64,000 bases of DNA from Paracoccaceae bacterium (GCA_009842205.1 VYFX01000063.1:186001-250000); one strand, 5' to 3'. Shown: positions 9,242-19,809, numbered from the stretch's first letter. The notes: generated by a model not told the origin, from the sequence alone. Numbers and translations are program-made.

Positions 9242-10551
9242 TTTGGTAAATTATTGAAGTAATTGTTCATTTGTTGTGAATAAATTATCGTATCTTCCCT
9301 GAGGGGAGAATTGGACACCAACATTATGGGGCATCCAATCAAGTATTCCAACCTTTTTATGTAGTTAACGGCATTGGTCGGTAACTCTTCCTTATTTCTT
9401 ATACCGGATGTTGATTGTTTCCAACCAGGATGTGTTTCGTAAATTGGTTCTAGAATCTCCTGTTGGCTTACCTGATACGGCAAATGGTCCATTTGCCTAT
9501 CACCAAGACGGTATCCTATTCCGATTTTTACCTCATCAAACTCGTCCAGTACATCCATTTTCATAAGGGCAATGCCATCAACTCCAGAAAGGGTACAAGC
9601 CATTTTGACCATGGGGATATCAATCCAGCCACATCTTCTCGGACGCCCGGTAACGGTCCCAAATTCATGCCCTGTGGTAGCAAGTGTTGTGCCATCCTCA
9701 TCAAAGAGTTCGGTTGGAAATGGACCTTCACCCACTCGTGTTTGATAAGCTTTGCAGATTCCCAGTACAAAACCAAGATCCCTAGGTCCAACTGCCGAAC
9801 CGGTTGCAGCATTCCCTGCAACTGTTGAGGAGGAAGTAACAAATGGATAGGTTCCGTGATCTATATCAAGAAAAGTACCTTGTGCCCCCTCAAACAGGAC
9901 CATTTTACCTTTCTTGGTCAGGTTTTGACTGATCCACCAGGTGGATTTGGCATAACCCGAAATCAATGGGGCGATCTTGTTCAGCTGTTGAAACAGTTCT
10001 TCTGTTCCGGTTTCGGAAACCCCTAATCCCCTGCGCAAAATGTTATGGTGATTGACCAGCTTATCGAGAGCCTTTGACAAGTCATTGACATCGTTCAAGT
10101 CACCTACCTTTACTGCTCTTCTACCAACCCTGTCCTCATAGGCTGGACCTATACCCTTGCCAGTCGTTCCAATTTTGCCCTTGCCCAATCTTTCTTCGCG
10201 GATTCTGTCCATCTCAATATGAATGGGTAAAAGCAGGGAGGTGTTTTCCGCTATAACAAGATTTTCAGGGGTGATACTGATTCCCTTTTCTTCAATATTT
10301 TCAATTTCCCTGATTAAACTGAAGGGATCCAAAACGACACCGCTTCCGATTACACCAATCTTGCCTGGTCTCAGTATGCCCGAAGGCAATTGTGAAAGCT
10401 TGAAGGTCTGGTTTGAGGTTTTAATGGTATGTCCTGCGTTCTGCCCTCCCTGAAACCGAACCACTACATCCGCCTTTTCAGCCAGCCAGTCAACGATCTT
10501 GCCCTTGCCTTCATCTCCCCATTGAAGACCCACAACAACGATATTGCGCAA
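9238..10551 (-). CDS. purA: Adenylosuccinate synthetase
   Basis: PurA joins IMP and aspartate at the expense of GTP, the first committed step to AMP. The 437-residue length matches the family. Motifs seen are the N-terminal VGLQWGDEGKGKIVDWL (P-loop with catalytic Asp), the switch-like FQGGQNAGHTI, the IMP-binding GTTGKGIGPAYEDR, and TSSSTVAGNAATGSAVGPRDLG. The initiation codon is TTG, not ATG: no in-frame ATG precedes the conserved start and a good ribosome site, AAGGAGAT, lies just upstream. DUF2842 and TerB genes follow. An AT-rich 175-base gap separates it from divergent secG. Confidence 0.97.
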   Translation of the reverse strand: MRNIVVVGLQWGDEGKGKIVDWLAEKADVVVRFQGGQNAGHTIKTSNQTFKLSQLPSGILRPGKIGVIGSGVVLDPFSLIREIENIEEKGISITPENLVIAENTSLLLPIHIEMDRIREERLGKGKIGTTGKGIGPAYEDRVGRRAVKVGDLNDVNDLSKALDKLVNHHNILRRGLGVSETGTEELFQQLNKIAPLISGYAKSTWWISQNLTKKGKMVLFEGAQGTFLDIDHGTYPFVTSSSTVAGNAATGSAVGPRDLGFVLGICKAYQTRVGEGPFPTELFDEDGTTLATTGHEFGTVTGRPRRCGWIDIPMVKMACTLSGVDGIALMKMDVLDEFDEVKIGIGYRLGDRQMDHLPYQVSQQEILEPIYETHPGWKQSTSGIRNKEELPTNAVNYIKRLEYLIGCPIMLVSNSPLREDTIIYSQQMNNYFNNLPK

Positions 10552-10726
10552 TAATTATCTCCTTGTTTTTGGAAACTCACCGTATGTGAGCACTGTAGAT
10601 TTTGATTAATCTATACCCCAATTAAAACATTTACCCCAGAATTGGGATAGTTCACCTTGAAAATGGGATAAGTCTGATTACTTTCCAACTGTCCAATAAA
10701 CACATTTCCAAATAGGTTGATCTTAA

Positions 10727-11080
10727 ATGAGTAACATCGTTCTGGTTGTTCACCTGATTCTGGCCCTTATTCTGATAGGAATTGTTCTCCTTCAAAGATC
10801 TGAAGGTGGCGGCCTTGGAATAGGCGGGGGTGGAAATATGCTTTCAGGTCGAGGATCAATTACGGGACTCGGAAAATTGACCTGGCTGTTTGCAGTCCTG
10901 TTTCTGGTGACTTCTCTTTCATTGACCATACTTACGGCCAGCGATCAATCTAGGGAATCTGTTGTTGAAAGACTGGGAATTGATTCAAGTGATGGAAACC
11001 AGACCTTGCAACTGGATCCCGATGAGTTGATTCCACCATCCGGTACGGACGAACCGGCACTTCCTCCCAAGACCGAATAA
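10727..11080 (+). CDS. secG: Preprotein translocase subunit SecG
   Basis: Small inner-membrane subunit of the Sec translocon, 117 residues. The first transmembrane segment (residues 4-22, VLVVHLILALILIGIVLLQ) and the second (WLFAVLFLVTSLSLTILTA) flank the conserved glycine-rich cytoplasmic loop RSEGGGLGIGGGGNMLSGRG, which is diagnostic. The C-terminal tail is acidic and proline-rich, as in alphaproteobacterial SecG. It is followed by pyrG on the same strand, a common order in this class. There is a hairpin between the two genes. Confidence 0.95.
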   Translation: MSNIVLVVHLILALILIGIVLLQRSEGGGLGIGGGGNMLSGRGSITGLGKLTWLFAVLFLVTSLSLTILTASDQSRESVVERLGIDSSDGNQTLQLDPDELIPPSGTDEPALPPKTE

Positions 11081-11124
11081 TTTCTTTTGAAAAATTTCCT
11101 GATGATTTCTCGGTCAAAAGGGAT

Positions 11125-11142
11125 GAATTGGCGAGCCAATTC
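11125..11142 (+). terminator. Small hairpin between secG and pyrG
   Basis: Perfect 7-bp stem GAATTGG/CCAATTC with the tetraloop CGAG. No T-run follows on the plus strand, so it is more likely an RNA-stability or weak attenuation element than a full intrinsic terminator. An AT-rich stretch with promoter-like TAATAT lies between it and the pyrG start. Confidence 0.35.
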
Positions 11143-11267
11143 CAAGTAGGGTAAAAAAATCATTCAATATACTTGATTTTATTTTTGTAAAATCGTTAGA
11201 TAATATTCCCGTAACTATTTCGGATTTTTCTGAAATAGGATAATCATTTACGGGAGAATTTCCTCAT

Positions 11268-12920
11268 TTGACTAGATATATATTTATCACTGGAGGGGTG
11301 GTTTCCTCACTTGGGAAAGGATTGACCTCTGCAGCATTGGGAGCATTGCTTCAAGCCAGGGGATATGGTGTCAGGTTAAGGAAACTTGACCCCTATCTGA
11401 ATGTAGATCCTGGTACATTGAGCCCCTTTGAACACGGTGAGGTATTTGTCACAGATGATGGGGCCGAAACGGACCTTGATATCGGACACTATGAGAGATT
11501 TACCGGGGTTGCCGCAAGTTCGCTTGATTCGACATCTTCGGGAAGAATTTACCAAACTGTTTTGGATAAGGAAAGGCAGGGTGAATATCTTGGTGAAACC
11601 ATCCAGGTGATTCCCCATGTAACTGATGAAATAAAGCGCTTCATTTCGCAGGATTTCGAAGATACCGATTTCATGCTTTGTGAAATCGGGGGGACCGTTG
11701 GCGATATCGAGGGATTGCCCTTTTTTGAAGCCATCAGACAGTTTGCCCAGGAAAAAGGCCATGGGAGCTGCATTTTTATTCATGTAACCCTTATCCCCTA
11801 CCTGAATGTATGCAATGAAATAAAAACCAAGCCTACCCAGCATTCGGTCAAGGAATTAAGGTCAATCGGGATTGCCCCTGACATACTTGTATGTCGCTCC
11901 AATCTGCCGATCCCGGACAAGGAAAGAAAGAAAATTGCCCTGTTTTGCAATGTCGATCAGGATGCGGTCATTTCATCGCCGGATATGAATTCGATTTACG
12001 AGGCACCAACGCTCTATCATGAGCAGGGTTTGGATTCGGCTGTATTGAAGGCCTTTGGAATCAAGTCATTTCCCAAAACCAATTTGAACAAATGGTATGA
12101 AGTCAAGGAAAGAATTGACAACCCTGAAGGAAAAGTACGTGTGGCCATTGTCGGCAAATATACAGGTCTTGAGGATGCCTATAAGTCAATAAATGAAGCC
12201 CTGACCCATGGAGGAATTGCCAATCGGGTCGAGGTTGAGACCAAATGGATTCAGGCAGAAGTTTTTGAGGAAGAGGATCCAGCTCCCTATCTCACTGGTT
12301 GCCATGCAATCTTGATTCCCGGAGGATTTGGCAAAAGAGGTTCGGAGGGAAAGATCAAGGCAGCCGGTTTTGCCAGGAAAAATCAGGTTCCCTATTTTGG
12401 CATATGCTTGGGCATGCAAATGGCGGTAATTGAACTGGTTCGTGACCTTTTGGGTATAGACAGTGCTGGATCGGAAGAATTCAGTCTGGAAGAACATGAA
12501 AATTCAAGTGAAGATTTAACCCCCGTTATCTTCTATTTGAAGAAATGGGTGCACGAGGGCAAGAAAATTACCCGATCCGAAAAGGATGAGAAGGGAGCAA
12601 CCATGAGATTGGGCTGCTACCCTGCCAAATTGACCAAGGGAAGCATTGTTGAAAAAATCTATGGCTCTTGTGAGATTTCGGAAAGGCATCGCCACAGATA
12701 CGAGGTAGACATCAAATACAAGGACAGGCTGGAATCAGAAGGGGTCTTGTTTTCAGGCATGTCACCTGATGGAAATTTGCCGGAAATCATGGAACTGAAA
12801 AAACATCCATGGTTCATTGGTGTACAGTTTCACCCGGAATTGAAATCGCAACCCTTCAATCCGCATCCATTGTTTGCCGGTTTCATTAAAGCTGCAATTA
12901 AAAGGTCCCGATTGGTTTAA
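11268..12920 (+). CDS. pyrG: CTP synthase
   Basis: CTP synthase aminates UTP to CTP with glutamine as nitrogen donor. Length 550 is usual. The N-terminal amidoligase begins with the conserved [17 protein letters not shown], and has the UTP/Mg site [35 protein letters not shown] region. The C-terminal class I GATase starts near residue 290; its nucleophile is in [11 protein letters not shown] (Cys near 382), and the His/Glu pair in VQFHPELKS. Initiation is at TTG, which encodes the first residue of the conserved start; GGGAG lies upstream. Eno or kdsA genes often follow pyrG in proteobacteria but are absent here. Confidence 0.97.
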   Translation: MTRYIFITGGVVSSLGKGLTSAALGALLQARGYGVRLRKLDPYLNVDPGTLSPFEHGEVFVTDDGAETDLDIGHYERFTGVAASSLDSTSSGRIYQTVLDKERQGEYLGETIQVIPHVTDEIKRFISQDFEDTDFMLCEIGGTVGDIEGLPFFEAIRQFAQEKGHGSCIFIHVTLIPYLNVCNEIKTKPTQHSVKELRSIGIAPDILVCRSNLPIPDKERKKIALFCNVDQDAVISSPDMNSIYEAPTLYHEQGLDSAVLKAFGIKSFPKTNLNKWYEVKERIDNPEGKVRVAIVGKYTGLEDAYKSINEALTHGGIANRVEVETKWIQAEVFEEEDPAPYLTGCHAILIPGGFGKRGSEGKIKAAGFARKNQVPYFGICLGMQMAVIELVRDLLGIDSAGSEEFSLEEHENSSEDLTPVIFYLKKWVHEGKKITRSEKDEKGATMRLGCYPAKLTKGSIVEKIYGSCEISERHRHRYEVDIKYKDRLESEGVLFSGMSPDGNLPEIMELKKHPWFIGVQFHPELKSQPFNPHPLFAGFIKAAIKRSRLV

Positions 12921-12970
12921 TAAAAGAGATATGATAATTTGAAAGTTTCAAGAATCTTGTTGGAGGAATT

Positions 12971-13414
12971 ATGCTGAGAAATATTTTTATCTCCCTTTTT
13001 GTTGTGCTGGGCCTGGCAGTTTCAGGGGTAAATGCTTCCCAGCCACCAGTATATGCTGAAGATGGGGTGGCTATCAACGGCTATGATCCGGTTGCCTACT
13101 TGGAACATATTACAGCCGTTGAAGGTGAAGATGAATTTTCATTTGAATGGATGGGAGCAACCTGGAAATTTTCCTCACAGGAAAATCTTGATAAATTCAT
13201 GGCATCTCCCGAGGACTATGCACCTCAGTATGGAGGATATTGTGCCTATGCGGTTGCCAAGGGTTATACCGCAACGACCGATCCCGACGCGTTTACCGTT
13301 CATGATGGTAAGTTATACCTGAATTACAGCCAATGGGTATCCAGGCTTTGGCGTTTGAATATGACCAGATTTATTGAGCAGGGTGATGAAAACTGGCCGG
13401 GAGTATTGGAATAA
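12971..13414 (+). CDS. Secreted YHS-domain protein
   Basis: 147 residues with a clear signal peptide (LRNIFISLFVVLGLAVSGVNA, cleavage probably after NAS or NA). The mature part has the YHS-like core VAINGYDPVAYLE and TWKFSSQENLDKFMASPEDYAPQYGGYCAYAVAKG. The Tyr-His-Ser-type domain is associated with metal-linked proteins; in Alphaproteobacteria this secreted form is a widespread protein of unknown role. TTG of the next gene directly follows its TAA stop, so the two are probably cotranscribed, although no functional link is obvious. Confidence 0.85.
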   Translation: MLRNIFISLFVVLGLAVSGVNASQPPVYAEDGVAINGYDPVAYLEHITAVEGEDEFSFEWMGATWKFSSQENLDKFMASPEDYAPQYGGYCAYAVAKGYTATTDPDAFTVHDGKLYLNYSQWVSRLWRLNMTRFIEQGDENWPGVLE

Positions 13415-14092
13415 TTGTCCATTGACCCATCCCAAGTTAATTTTGAAAACGGTGTTGCATTAGTCGGAGGGGGTACTTGCACCCCAACTGAATTTCATTC
13501 TGTAATCAAACATACCTCCAATCTTGTAGGAATTGATGGTGGGACACAGACCATTTTAGATTATGGTTTTGAACCTGACCTGATCATCGGGGATCTTGAT
13601 TCATTTTCTGAGGAATACCGGAAAAAGTACCGGCACAAGACCATTCAAATTCTTGATCAGGACAGAACCGACCTAGATAAGGCTATTGGTTCCATAAATG
13701 CACCATTCCTATTGACAGTGGGGGTATTGGGGGACAGGGTTGATCATGGATTGGGGGCTTGCAACATTCTCCTCAAATATCCGCAAAAGAATCTCCTGAT
13801 TCTGAACAATTCCGATTTATGCTTTCTGGCTCCTCCCAAACTAAGTCTGACCCTTCCCCTGAACGAGAGAATTTCACTCTTTCCATTCAAGAAAATGAGA
13901 GGAAAATCGGTAGGGCTGAATTGGGAAATCGATGAAATATATTTCGATCCCGCAGGGATGACAGGTATTTCAAACTATTGTATTGACACAAATATCCATA
14001 TGGAATTCAGTACCCCGGACATGATAGTGATAATGCCCAATTCAAATTTGCCAACAGTCATTGGGGAATTACAGAAAACCGCCTTCTGGTAG
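13415..14092 (+). CDS. Thiamine diphosphokinase
   Basis: Pyrophosphorylates thiamine to thiamine diphosphate using ATP. The 225-residue protein has the family motifs GIDGGTQTILDYGFEPDLIIGDLDS (substrate and Mg-binding Asp residues) and DQDRTDLDKAI. A later GVLGDRVDHGLG segment matches the G.RxDH motif of the catalytic domain. The C-terminal barrel is more divergent. The start is a TTG placed directly after the TAA of the YHS gene, with GGGAG about 10 bases upstream. I saw no TPP riboswitch (no conserved ACCCTTTGAACCTGAT-like run) in front of the operon. Confidence 0.85.
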   Translation: MSIDPSQVNFENGVALVGGGTCTPTEFHSVIKHTSNLVGIDGGTQTILDYGFEPDLIIGDLDSFSEEYRKKYRHKTIQILDQDRTDLDKAIGSINAPFLLTVGVLGDRVDHGLGACNILLKYPQKNLLILNNSDLCFLAPPKLSLTLPLNERISLFPFKKMRGKSVGLNWEIDEIYFDPAGMTGISNYCIDTNIHMEFSTPDMIVIMPNSNLPTVIGELQKTAFW

Positions 14093-14161
14093 GTATTCCA
14101 ATTCAAGTTACAGGAAGGCCCAAAGGTTAAAGAACTTCAACCATGAGCTTAGGTAACCACT

Positions 14162-15535
14162 TCAACAATTGGGAACATTTACGGCCAATCCACCAAGGGA
14201 TGTTTCCTTGTATTTTTCATTCATGTCAAGGCCGGTTTGATACATGGTTTTTATACATGAATCGAGGGGTACAACATGTTGTCCAGTACCTCTCAAACTC
14301 AGCGATGCAGCCGAAACGGCCTTGATGGCTCCCAAACCGTTCCTTTCTATGCAGGGAACCTGCACCAAGCCCTTGATCGGGTCACAAATCATTCCCAGAT
14401 GATGTTCCAGAGCAATTTCAGATGCGTTTTCCACCTGATTGGGTGTACCACCAAGCACTGCACATAGTCCGGCAGCTGCCATTGCAGCAGCTGAACCCAC
14501 TTCAGCCTGACATCCGCATTCGGCACCCGAAATTGATGCATTCGATTTGATGATGCCACCAATTGCAGCAGCTGTGAATAAGAATTCCGGTATCTTGTCC
14601 CCTGATGCATTCGGAACATGTTCCAGATAGTATTTCAGTGTCGCGGGAATAACACCGGCTGCACCATTGGTGGGTGCAGTTACCACTTGGCCACTATTGG
14701 CATTCTCTTCGTTTACAGCCATGGCGTATACTGAAATCCAATCATTTATGGTGTGAGGGGGAACCTGATTGGAAAGGCTTTTTTCCTTCATCAGGTCTTC
14801 ATAAATCAAACCGGCTCGTCTTTTGACGTTCAACCCGCCAGGTAATATACCCCTTGCATTCAACCCCATTTCGATGCAATGATTCATGACCATCCATATT
14901 TCTATGATCAGGTCGTGAGCTTCCTCTGGGGACCTTAATGCCCCCTCATTTTCCAGGACAATTTCATAAATCGATTTTTGTTTTTCTTCAGTTATTTTCA
15001 GTAAGTCCTCCACTGAGGAAAATTCATTTGGTACGGGTTCTTGCACCAATGGAACCGGGTTGATCATTTCATCTTCTGTTAGGACAAACCCACCACCAAT
15101 GGAATAGTATTTTTCCTGAAATAGTGTCTTTTCATCTTTGTCCACCAGGCAAATGGACAAACCGTTGGTATGTAACGGCAATTTGGTCTTGTAATCAAAA
15201 ACCAGGTGAAGGCTTGGATTGAACTCAAGCCTGATTCCCTTACCCATCTTGATAAATTGATTATTGTTGATGCTGGACAGAATTTGTTCTGCCCGTTCTT
15301 CGTGGTAGTATTGTGGCAACATTCCTGCCAGTCCCAATATCAGGGCTCTGTCTGTGGCATGACCTTTACCGGTATAGGCAAGTGAACCGTGAAGGGTAGC
15401 TCTCAATCCCCACGCATGTTTTGTATAATTGCTTATGGAATCGCGGAATCTGTTGCCAGCAACCATAGGGCCCATGGTATGAGAGCTTGATGGGCCTACA
15501 CCAATTTTGAAAATATCAAAGGCACTGATATACAT
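14162..15535 (-). CDS. sdaA: L-serine ammonia-lyase (single-chain, iron-sulfur type)
   Basis: Deaminates L-serine to pyruvate and ammonia. The 457 residues contain the N-terminal SVFDIFKIG-like start ([22 protein letters not shown]) and the C-terminal catalytic domain with [36 protein letters not shown] and the Cys residues expected to hold the [4Fe-4S] cluster. ATG at 15535. In organisms that degrade betaine, sarcosine gives glycine and C1-folate, which serine hydroxymethyltransferase joins to serine; this enzyme would then feed pyruvate. That link to the distant sox genes is inference. It lies between convergent and divergent housekeeping genes, apparently monocistronic. Confidence 0.95.
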   Translation of the reverse strand: MYISAFDIFKIGVGPSSSHTMGPMVAGNRFRDSISNYTKHAWGLRATLHGSLAYTGKGHATDRALILGLAGMLPQYYHEERAEQILSSINNNQFIKMGKGIRLEFNPSLHLVFDYKTKLPLHTNGLSICLVDKDEKTLFQEKYYSIGGGFVLTEDEMINPVPLVQEPVPNEFSSVEDLLKITEEKQKSIYEIVLENEGALRSPEEAHDLIIEIWMVMNHCIEMGLNARGILPGGLNVKRRAGLIYEDLMKEKSLSNQVPPHTINDWISVYAMAVNEENANSGQVVTAPTNGAAGVIPATLKYYLEHVPNASGDKIPEFLFTAAAIGGIIKSNASISGAECGCQAEVGSAAAMAAAGLCAVLGGTPNQVENASEIALEHHLGMICDPIKGLVQVPCIERNGLGAIKAVSAASLSLRGTGQHVVPLDSCIKTMYQTGLDMNEKYKETSLGGLAVNVPNC

Positions 15536-15623
15536 ATTATGGCCACTCCACCTACATAAGACTTATTTTAAATTGTAATTATTTCAGTATTTTACTTAGC
15601 ACCAATAAGTGGAGGTTAATTAC

Positions 15624-16346
15624 ATGGGAAGTCAAGCCGAAGATCAGGATTTATCCAGAAGTTCAGCAGCAAAATATTCATTAAAATATTTTGAAAATAA
15701 AATGAAGGTTGGCTTGGGTACCGGTTCGACGGCAGAAGCCCTCGTACAGGAAATTGCAGCCAGGAATCTCCAGAATGAGCTTGATCTGACCTTTATTTCA
15801 ACTTCAACAAGGACAACAAAATTGGCTGAATCCCTTGGCTTGAGGATTTCCGAATTGTCTGAGGTTAAGCATCTTGACCTGGTGCTTGACGGAACTGATG
15901 AATTTGATTCTGGATTGAGCCTGATCAAGGGCGGCGGCGGGGCTCTTCTGCAGGAAAAGATTGTTGCCTCATCGACCGACTCCATGAAAGTCATTGCCAG
16001 CATATCCAAAAAAGTTGATGTCTTGGGGAAGTTTCCCCTACCGATAGAAATCATACGTTTTGGTTGGGTATCTACGTTGGAAAGGCTGGATAACCTCTTT
16101 GTTTCCTCTAGCATCACGTTCAATTCGAAGTCAATGCGAACAGAGGATAACAAGTTTTTTGTTACTGATGAGGGCCATTTTATTGTGGATTATTCTTTCG
16201 AGCAAATTCATGATCCCTCGGCCCTGGAGCAAGCAATAAATCAAATTGTAGGTGTAGTTGAATGTGGTCTTTTCGTTGGCTTGTGTGATCAGGTGATTAC
16301 TGGGACCAAGGATGGAATAATCGAAGTCTTTGATTGTGATGGTTGA
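15624..16346 (+). CDS. rpiA: Ribose-5-phosphate isomerase A
   Basis: Interconverts ribose 5-phosphate and ribulose 5-phosphate in the pentose phosphate pathway. The 240-residue protein has VGLGTGSTAEALVQE (phosphate binding), DGTDEFDSGLSLIKGGGGALLQEKIVA (catalytic Asp and Glu) and VDVLGKFPLPIEI. The ATG at 15624 is preceded by GGAGG about 8 bases upstream; a GTG at 15609 lies before that ribosome site and is not used. The gor gene follows after 81 bases on the same strand, a frequent alphaproteobacterial pairing. Confidence 0.95.
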   Translation: MGSQAEDQDLSRSSAAKYSLKYFENKMKVGLGTGSTAEALVQEIAARNLQNELDLTFISTSTRTTKLAESLGLRISELSEVKHLDLVLDGTDEFDSGLSLIKGGGGALLQEKIVASSTDSMKVIASISKKVDVLGKFPLPIEIIRFGWVSTLERLDNLFVSSSITFNSKSMRTEDNKFFVTDEGHFIVDYSFEQIHDPSALEQAINQIVGVVECGLFVGLCDQVITGTKDGIIEVFDCDG

Positions 16347-16427
16347 ATGAAGTGTTTAGCTATCAAATACTATAAGGTTTATGCTGGTATGAAATGGTAG
16401 ATACCAAAAATTGGTTTCAGGTGCTTG

Positions 16428-17780
16428 ATGTTTGATTTTGATTTGTTTGTAATTGGTGGTGGTTCAGGTGGTGTCAGAGCTGCAAGAGTAGCTTCTGAAA
16501 AAGGGTTCAAGGTAGGCTTGGCCGAGGAATACAGGCTTGGGGGAACCTGTGTAATCCGAGGGTGTGTTCCCAAAAAACTGATGGTTTTTGCTGCCGATTT
16601 CGGGGATTTTTTTGCCGATGCTGAAGGTTTTGGTTGGGATGTCGGCACTTCCACATTCAGTTTCGAACGGTTCCAGAAGATGAAGGACGAGGAGATTGAT
16701 CGCCTGGAAAGTATCTACAGATCATTGCTTGACAATGCCAAGGTTAATTTTTTCCCTTCCAGGGCAACCCTGAAAGATCCCCACACCATTGAGCTGGGTG
16801 ATGGAAAAACATACAAATCCAGAATAATTTTGATCGCAACGGGGGGAAGCCCTTTTGTTCCTGACTTCGAGGGGTCGGATCTGGTTAGTACATCCAATGA
16901 TGTATTCAAGTTGAAGGAATTGCCTGAGCGAGTACTGATTTGTGGTGGAGGCTATATCGCTTGTGAATTTGCCGGAATTTTTAATGGCATGGGTAGTAGT
17001 GTAACACAGGTTTACAGAGGGCCACAAATACTAAGAGGATTTGATAATGACATTCGGGAACATCTATCGGAATCCATGGCTGATAGGGGAATCGACATAA
17101 GGCTCAATCATACTGTGGAAAAAATAGTCAGGGGTGATGGGGGATTGAAAGTTTATTTCCAGGATGGAAATTCACAGGAATTTGATTTCATTCTTTATGC
17201 TACCGGACGCAAACCCAATACCAATGGGCTTAATCTTGAGAAACTGCATGTTCAGAGAGATTCCTCGGGTGCAGTCGTTGTGGATGAATATTCACAGACG
17301 GTTATCCCCTCGATATATGCAATTGGTGATGCCACGAACCGATTGAATTTAACCCCTGTTGCAATAAGGGAGGCAATGTGTTTCGTAGCAACGGTGTTTG
17401 AGGGAGAGCCAACTCCTGTCGATCACATAAATGTTCCCACGGCTGTGTTTACTCGTCCTGAGATCGGCACCGTGGGATACAGCGAGGAAATGGCAAGAAA
17501 GGAATTTGATGTCGAGATTTACCGGACAAAATTCAAATCAATGCTTAACGGGATAGCCAACCGGGATGAACGGAACCTCATGAAACTGGTGGTCGACAAG
17601 GCCACAAGACGGGTTTTGGGTGTACATCTGATTTGTTCCGGTGCAGCAGAAATGATCCAAATGGTCGGAATTGCCGTAAAAATGGGTGCTACAAAAGAGG
17701 ATTTTGATAGGACCTGTGCCGTTCATCCCACTGCTGCCGAAGAGTTGGTTACCTTGCATAATCCAATTCATAGTTCTTGA
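16428..17780 (+). CDS. gor: Glutathione-disulfide reductase
   Basis: NADPH-dependent flavoenzyme that keeps glutathione reduced. 450 residues. FAD-binding DLFVIGGGSGGVRAARVA at the N-terminus, the redox-active disulfide GGTCVIRGCVPKK, a second GGGYIACEFAGIFNGMGS dinucleotide site, the FAD motif IYAIGDATNRLNLTPVA, and the C-terminal catalytic CAVHPTAAEELVTL. The dimer-interface His-Pro-Thr is diagnostic for the disulfide reductase family. ATG at 16428 is preferred over TTG one codon upstream. GST at 33,291 shows that glutathione chemistry is used by this organism. Confidence 0.95.
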   Translation: MFDFDLFVIGGGSGGVRAARVASEKGFKVGLAEEYRLGGTCVIRGCVPKKLMVFAADFGDFFADAEGFGWDVGTSTFSFERFQKMKDEEIDRLESIYRSLLDNAKVNFFPSRATLKDPHTIELGDGKTYKSRIILIATGGSPFVPDFEGSDLVSTSNDVFKLKELPERVLICGGGYIACEFAGIFNGMGSSVTQVYRGPQILRGFDNDIREHLSESMADRGIDIRLNHTVEKIVRGDGGLKVYFQDGNSQEFDFILYATGRKPNTNGLNLEKLHVQRDSSGAVVVDEYSQTVIPSIYAIGDATNRLNLTPVAIREAMCFVATVFEGEPTPVDHINVPTAVFTRPEIGTVGYSEEMARKEFDVEIYRTKFKSMLNGIANRDERNLMKLVVDKATRRVLGVHLICSGAAEMIQMVGIAVKMGATKEDFDRTCAVHPTAAEELVTLHNPIHSS

Positions 17781-17857
17781 AATTCAAGACACAAGCAACA
17801 ATTTTAGAGATGGGTTGCCAGTAAGGTATCCCTAACGGATTGGGAGTATATATTGAA

Positions 17858-18940
17858 ATGACAAACAACTCGAATGGACCTTGGGGGAATGGGAACCAGA
17901 AGGGTCCCAACATGCCGGAAGTTGATGACCTGATTAACTTGGGTCGTGACCGCCTGAAAGGTGTCTTCAAAGATAGAGGAGGCGGAAATGGTGGTCGTCC
18001 TGGTGGGGATCGCAACAAAATCCCCAAGAGTTTTTACTTTATAGCAGTTTTGGCCATAATCGGATTCTGGGGCTACAATTCCTTCTACTCGGTCAAGCCG
18101 GAACAAAGATCCGTGGAATTGTTCCTTGGGGCCTATTCCTCGACTGGAACTCCCGGACTTAATTTTGCACCTTGGCCATTGGTAACACGGGAAATAGTCG
18201 AAGTGACCCGTGAAAGAACCGTTGAGATTGGCGCCCGAGAAGGTGCACGTTCCGATGAAGGCTTGATGTTGACCGGGGATGAGAATATTGTTGATGTCGG
18301 TTTTCAGGTTGTCTGGAATATTTCCGACCCGGCCAAATACCTTTTCAATCTGAGAGATCAGGAAGAAACAATTTCTGCTGTTGCCGAATCAGCCATGAGG
18401 GAAATCATGGCGAGATCGGAACTTGCTCCCATTCTCAACCGTGACAGGGGTGTAGTTGCTGCAAATCTAAGGGAATTGATACAAGCCAATCTTGACAATT
18501 ATGATTCCGGGATGAGCGTGGTTCGTGTCAACTTTGACAAGGCTGACCCGCCAGGTGCAGTCATCAACAGTTTCCGGGAGGTTCAGGCAGCAGAACAGGA
18601 AAGGGACCGGTTGGAAAAACAGGCAGACGCATATTCAAACCGGGTTTTGGCCAGTGCCAGAGGTGAAGCAGCCCAGTTGCTTGAGGAAGCCGAGGGGTAC
18701 CGTGCACAGGTTGTCAACCAGGCCGAAGGTGATGCCAGCAGGTTTCTGGCAGTCTTGGAAGAATACCAAAAGGCACCGGAGGTAACCCGAAAAAGATTGC
18801 ATATTGAAACCACCGAGAAAATTTACGGTTCGGTTGGTAAACTGATCATGGACGGGAATTCCAATCTCCTACCCATTCTTTCACTTGATGAAATCGTAAA
18901 GAACGCCACAATCCCACAACTCGACCGGGAGCAGAACTAA
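17858..18940 (+). CDS. hflK: FtsH protease modulator HflK
   Basis: HflK and HflC form a large membrane complex that surrounds and tempers the FtsH protease. The 360-residue protein begins with a Gly/Asn-rich tail (NSNGPWGNGNQKGPN), followed by one transmembrane segment (FYFIAVLAIIGFWGYNSFY), an SPFH/band-7 domain starting at VKPEQRSVELFLG, and a long coiled-coil (EREQ-rich, residues about 250-320). The ATG at 17858 has GGGAG 11 bases upstream; the open frame extends to a TTG that precedes that ribosome site. Its TAA shares one base with the hflC ATG (TAATG). Confidence 0.94.
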   Translation: MTNNSNGPWGNGNQKGPNMPEVDDLINLGRDRLKGVFKDRGGGNGGRPGGDRNKIPKSFYFIAVLAIIGFWGYNSFYSVKPEQRSVELFLGAYSSTGTPGLNFAPWPLVTREIVEVTRERTVEIGAREGARSDEGLMLTGDENIVDVGFQVVWNISDPAKYLFNLRDQEETISAVAESAMREIMARSELAPILNRDRGVVAANLRELIQANLDNYDSGMSVVRVNFDKADPPGAVINSFREVQAAEQERDRLEKQADAYSNRVLASARGEAAQLLEEAEGYRAQVVNQAEGDASRFLAVLEEYQKAPEVTRKRLHIETTEKIYGSVGKLIMDGNSNLLPILSLDEIVKNATIPQLDREQN

Positions 18941-19809
18941 TGAATAGAAATACGATAATTTTAGGTGTACTGGCACTCATCGTTGCAGGTGCCCTTTCGG
19001 CAATTTTCATTGTTGATGAACGTGAAAAAGCCCTGGTACTGCAATTTGGTCAGGTAAAACAGGTAAAGGAAACACCTGGCTTGGCCTTCAAGATACCGTT
19101 GATTCAAGAGGTTGTCAGGTATGAAGACAGGATTCTCTCACTTGAAACACAATCCCTTGAGGTTACTCCACTGGATGATCGACGTTTGGTCGTGGATGCG
19201 TTTGCAAGATATAGAATTGCGGATGTTGTTCAGTTCAGGGAAGCCGTAGGTGTTGAAGGTTCAGCTGAAAGCAGGTTGAGGAACGTCTTGAATGCTTCCA
19301 CCAGGGAAGTCCTTGGTTCGGTTACATCCGGTACCATTCTTTCGGCCGACCGGGCTGGCCTGATGTCCAGAATAAGGGATACAGCCAAGATCGAGGCTTC
19401 CAATCTTGGTCTTGAAATCGTGGATGTTCGATTGAAAAGAACGGATTTGCCTTCACAAAACCTTGAAGCAACCTTTGCAAGGATGAGGGCTGAGCGTGAA
19501 AGGGAGGCCGCCGATGAGATTGCACGAGGTGAGGAAGCGGCCCAGAAGGTTCGGGCTCAAGCTGACAGAACACAAGTGGAAATTGTTTCCGAGGCCCAGA
19601 AGGAAGCCGAGATTACACGTGGTTTGGCTGATGCCCAAAGAAACAGGATTTATGCCGATGCCTTTAACCAGGATCCGGAATTTTTCCAGTTCTATCGAAC
19701 CTTGAGGGCCTATGAGTTGTCCTTCCAGTCTGACAATACCACTTTGCTGATCGATCCCGAGGGTGAGTTCTTCAACTACTTCAAAGGATCAACACAAGAA
19801 AGTGATTGA
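18940..19809 (+). CDS. hflC: FtsH protease modulator HflC
   Basis: Partner of HflK, 289 residues. N-terminal membrane anchor (IILGVLALIVAGALSAIFIV), then the SPFH domain beginning VDEREKALVLQFGQVKQ, the conserved LKRTDLP motif, and a helical region rich in Ala, Glu and Gln (ARGEEAAQKVRAQADR). Most of the protein is expected on the periplasmic side. One-base overlap with hflK, and the DUF2065 start codon lies inside its 3' end, so the three are a tightly coupled operon. Confidence 0.95.
   Translation: MNRNTIILGVLALIVAGALSAIFIVDEREKALVLQFGQVKQVKETPGLAFKIPLIQEVVRYEDRILSLETQSLEVTPLDDRRLVVDAFARYRIADVVQFREAVGVEGSAESRLRNVLNASTREVLGSVTSGTILSADRAGLMSRIRDTAKIEASNLGLEIVDVRLKRTDLPSQNLEATFARMRAEREREAADEIARGEEAAQKVRAQADRTQVEIVSEAQKEAEITRGLADAQRNRIYADAFNQDPEFFQFYRTLRAYELSFQSDNTTLLIDPEGEFFNYFKGSTQESD

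Noticed and set aside
15536-15623. Riboswitch between sdaA and rpiA
   Set aside because: Only 88 bases of AT-rich sequence; no glycine or other riboswitch core recognised.
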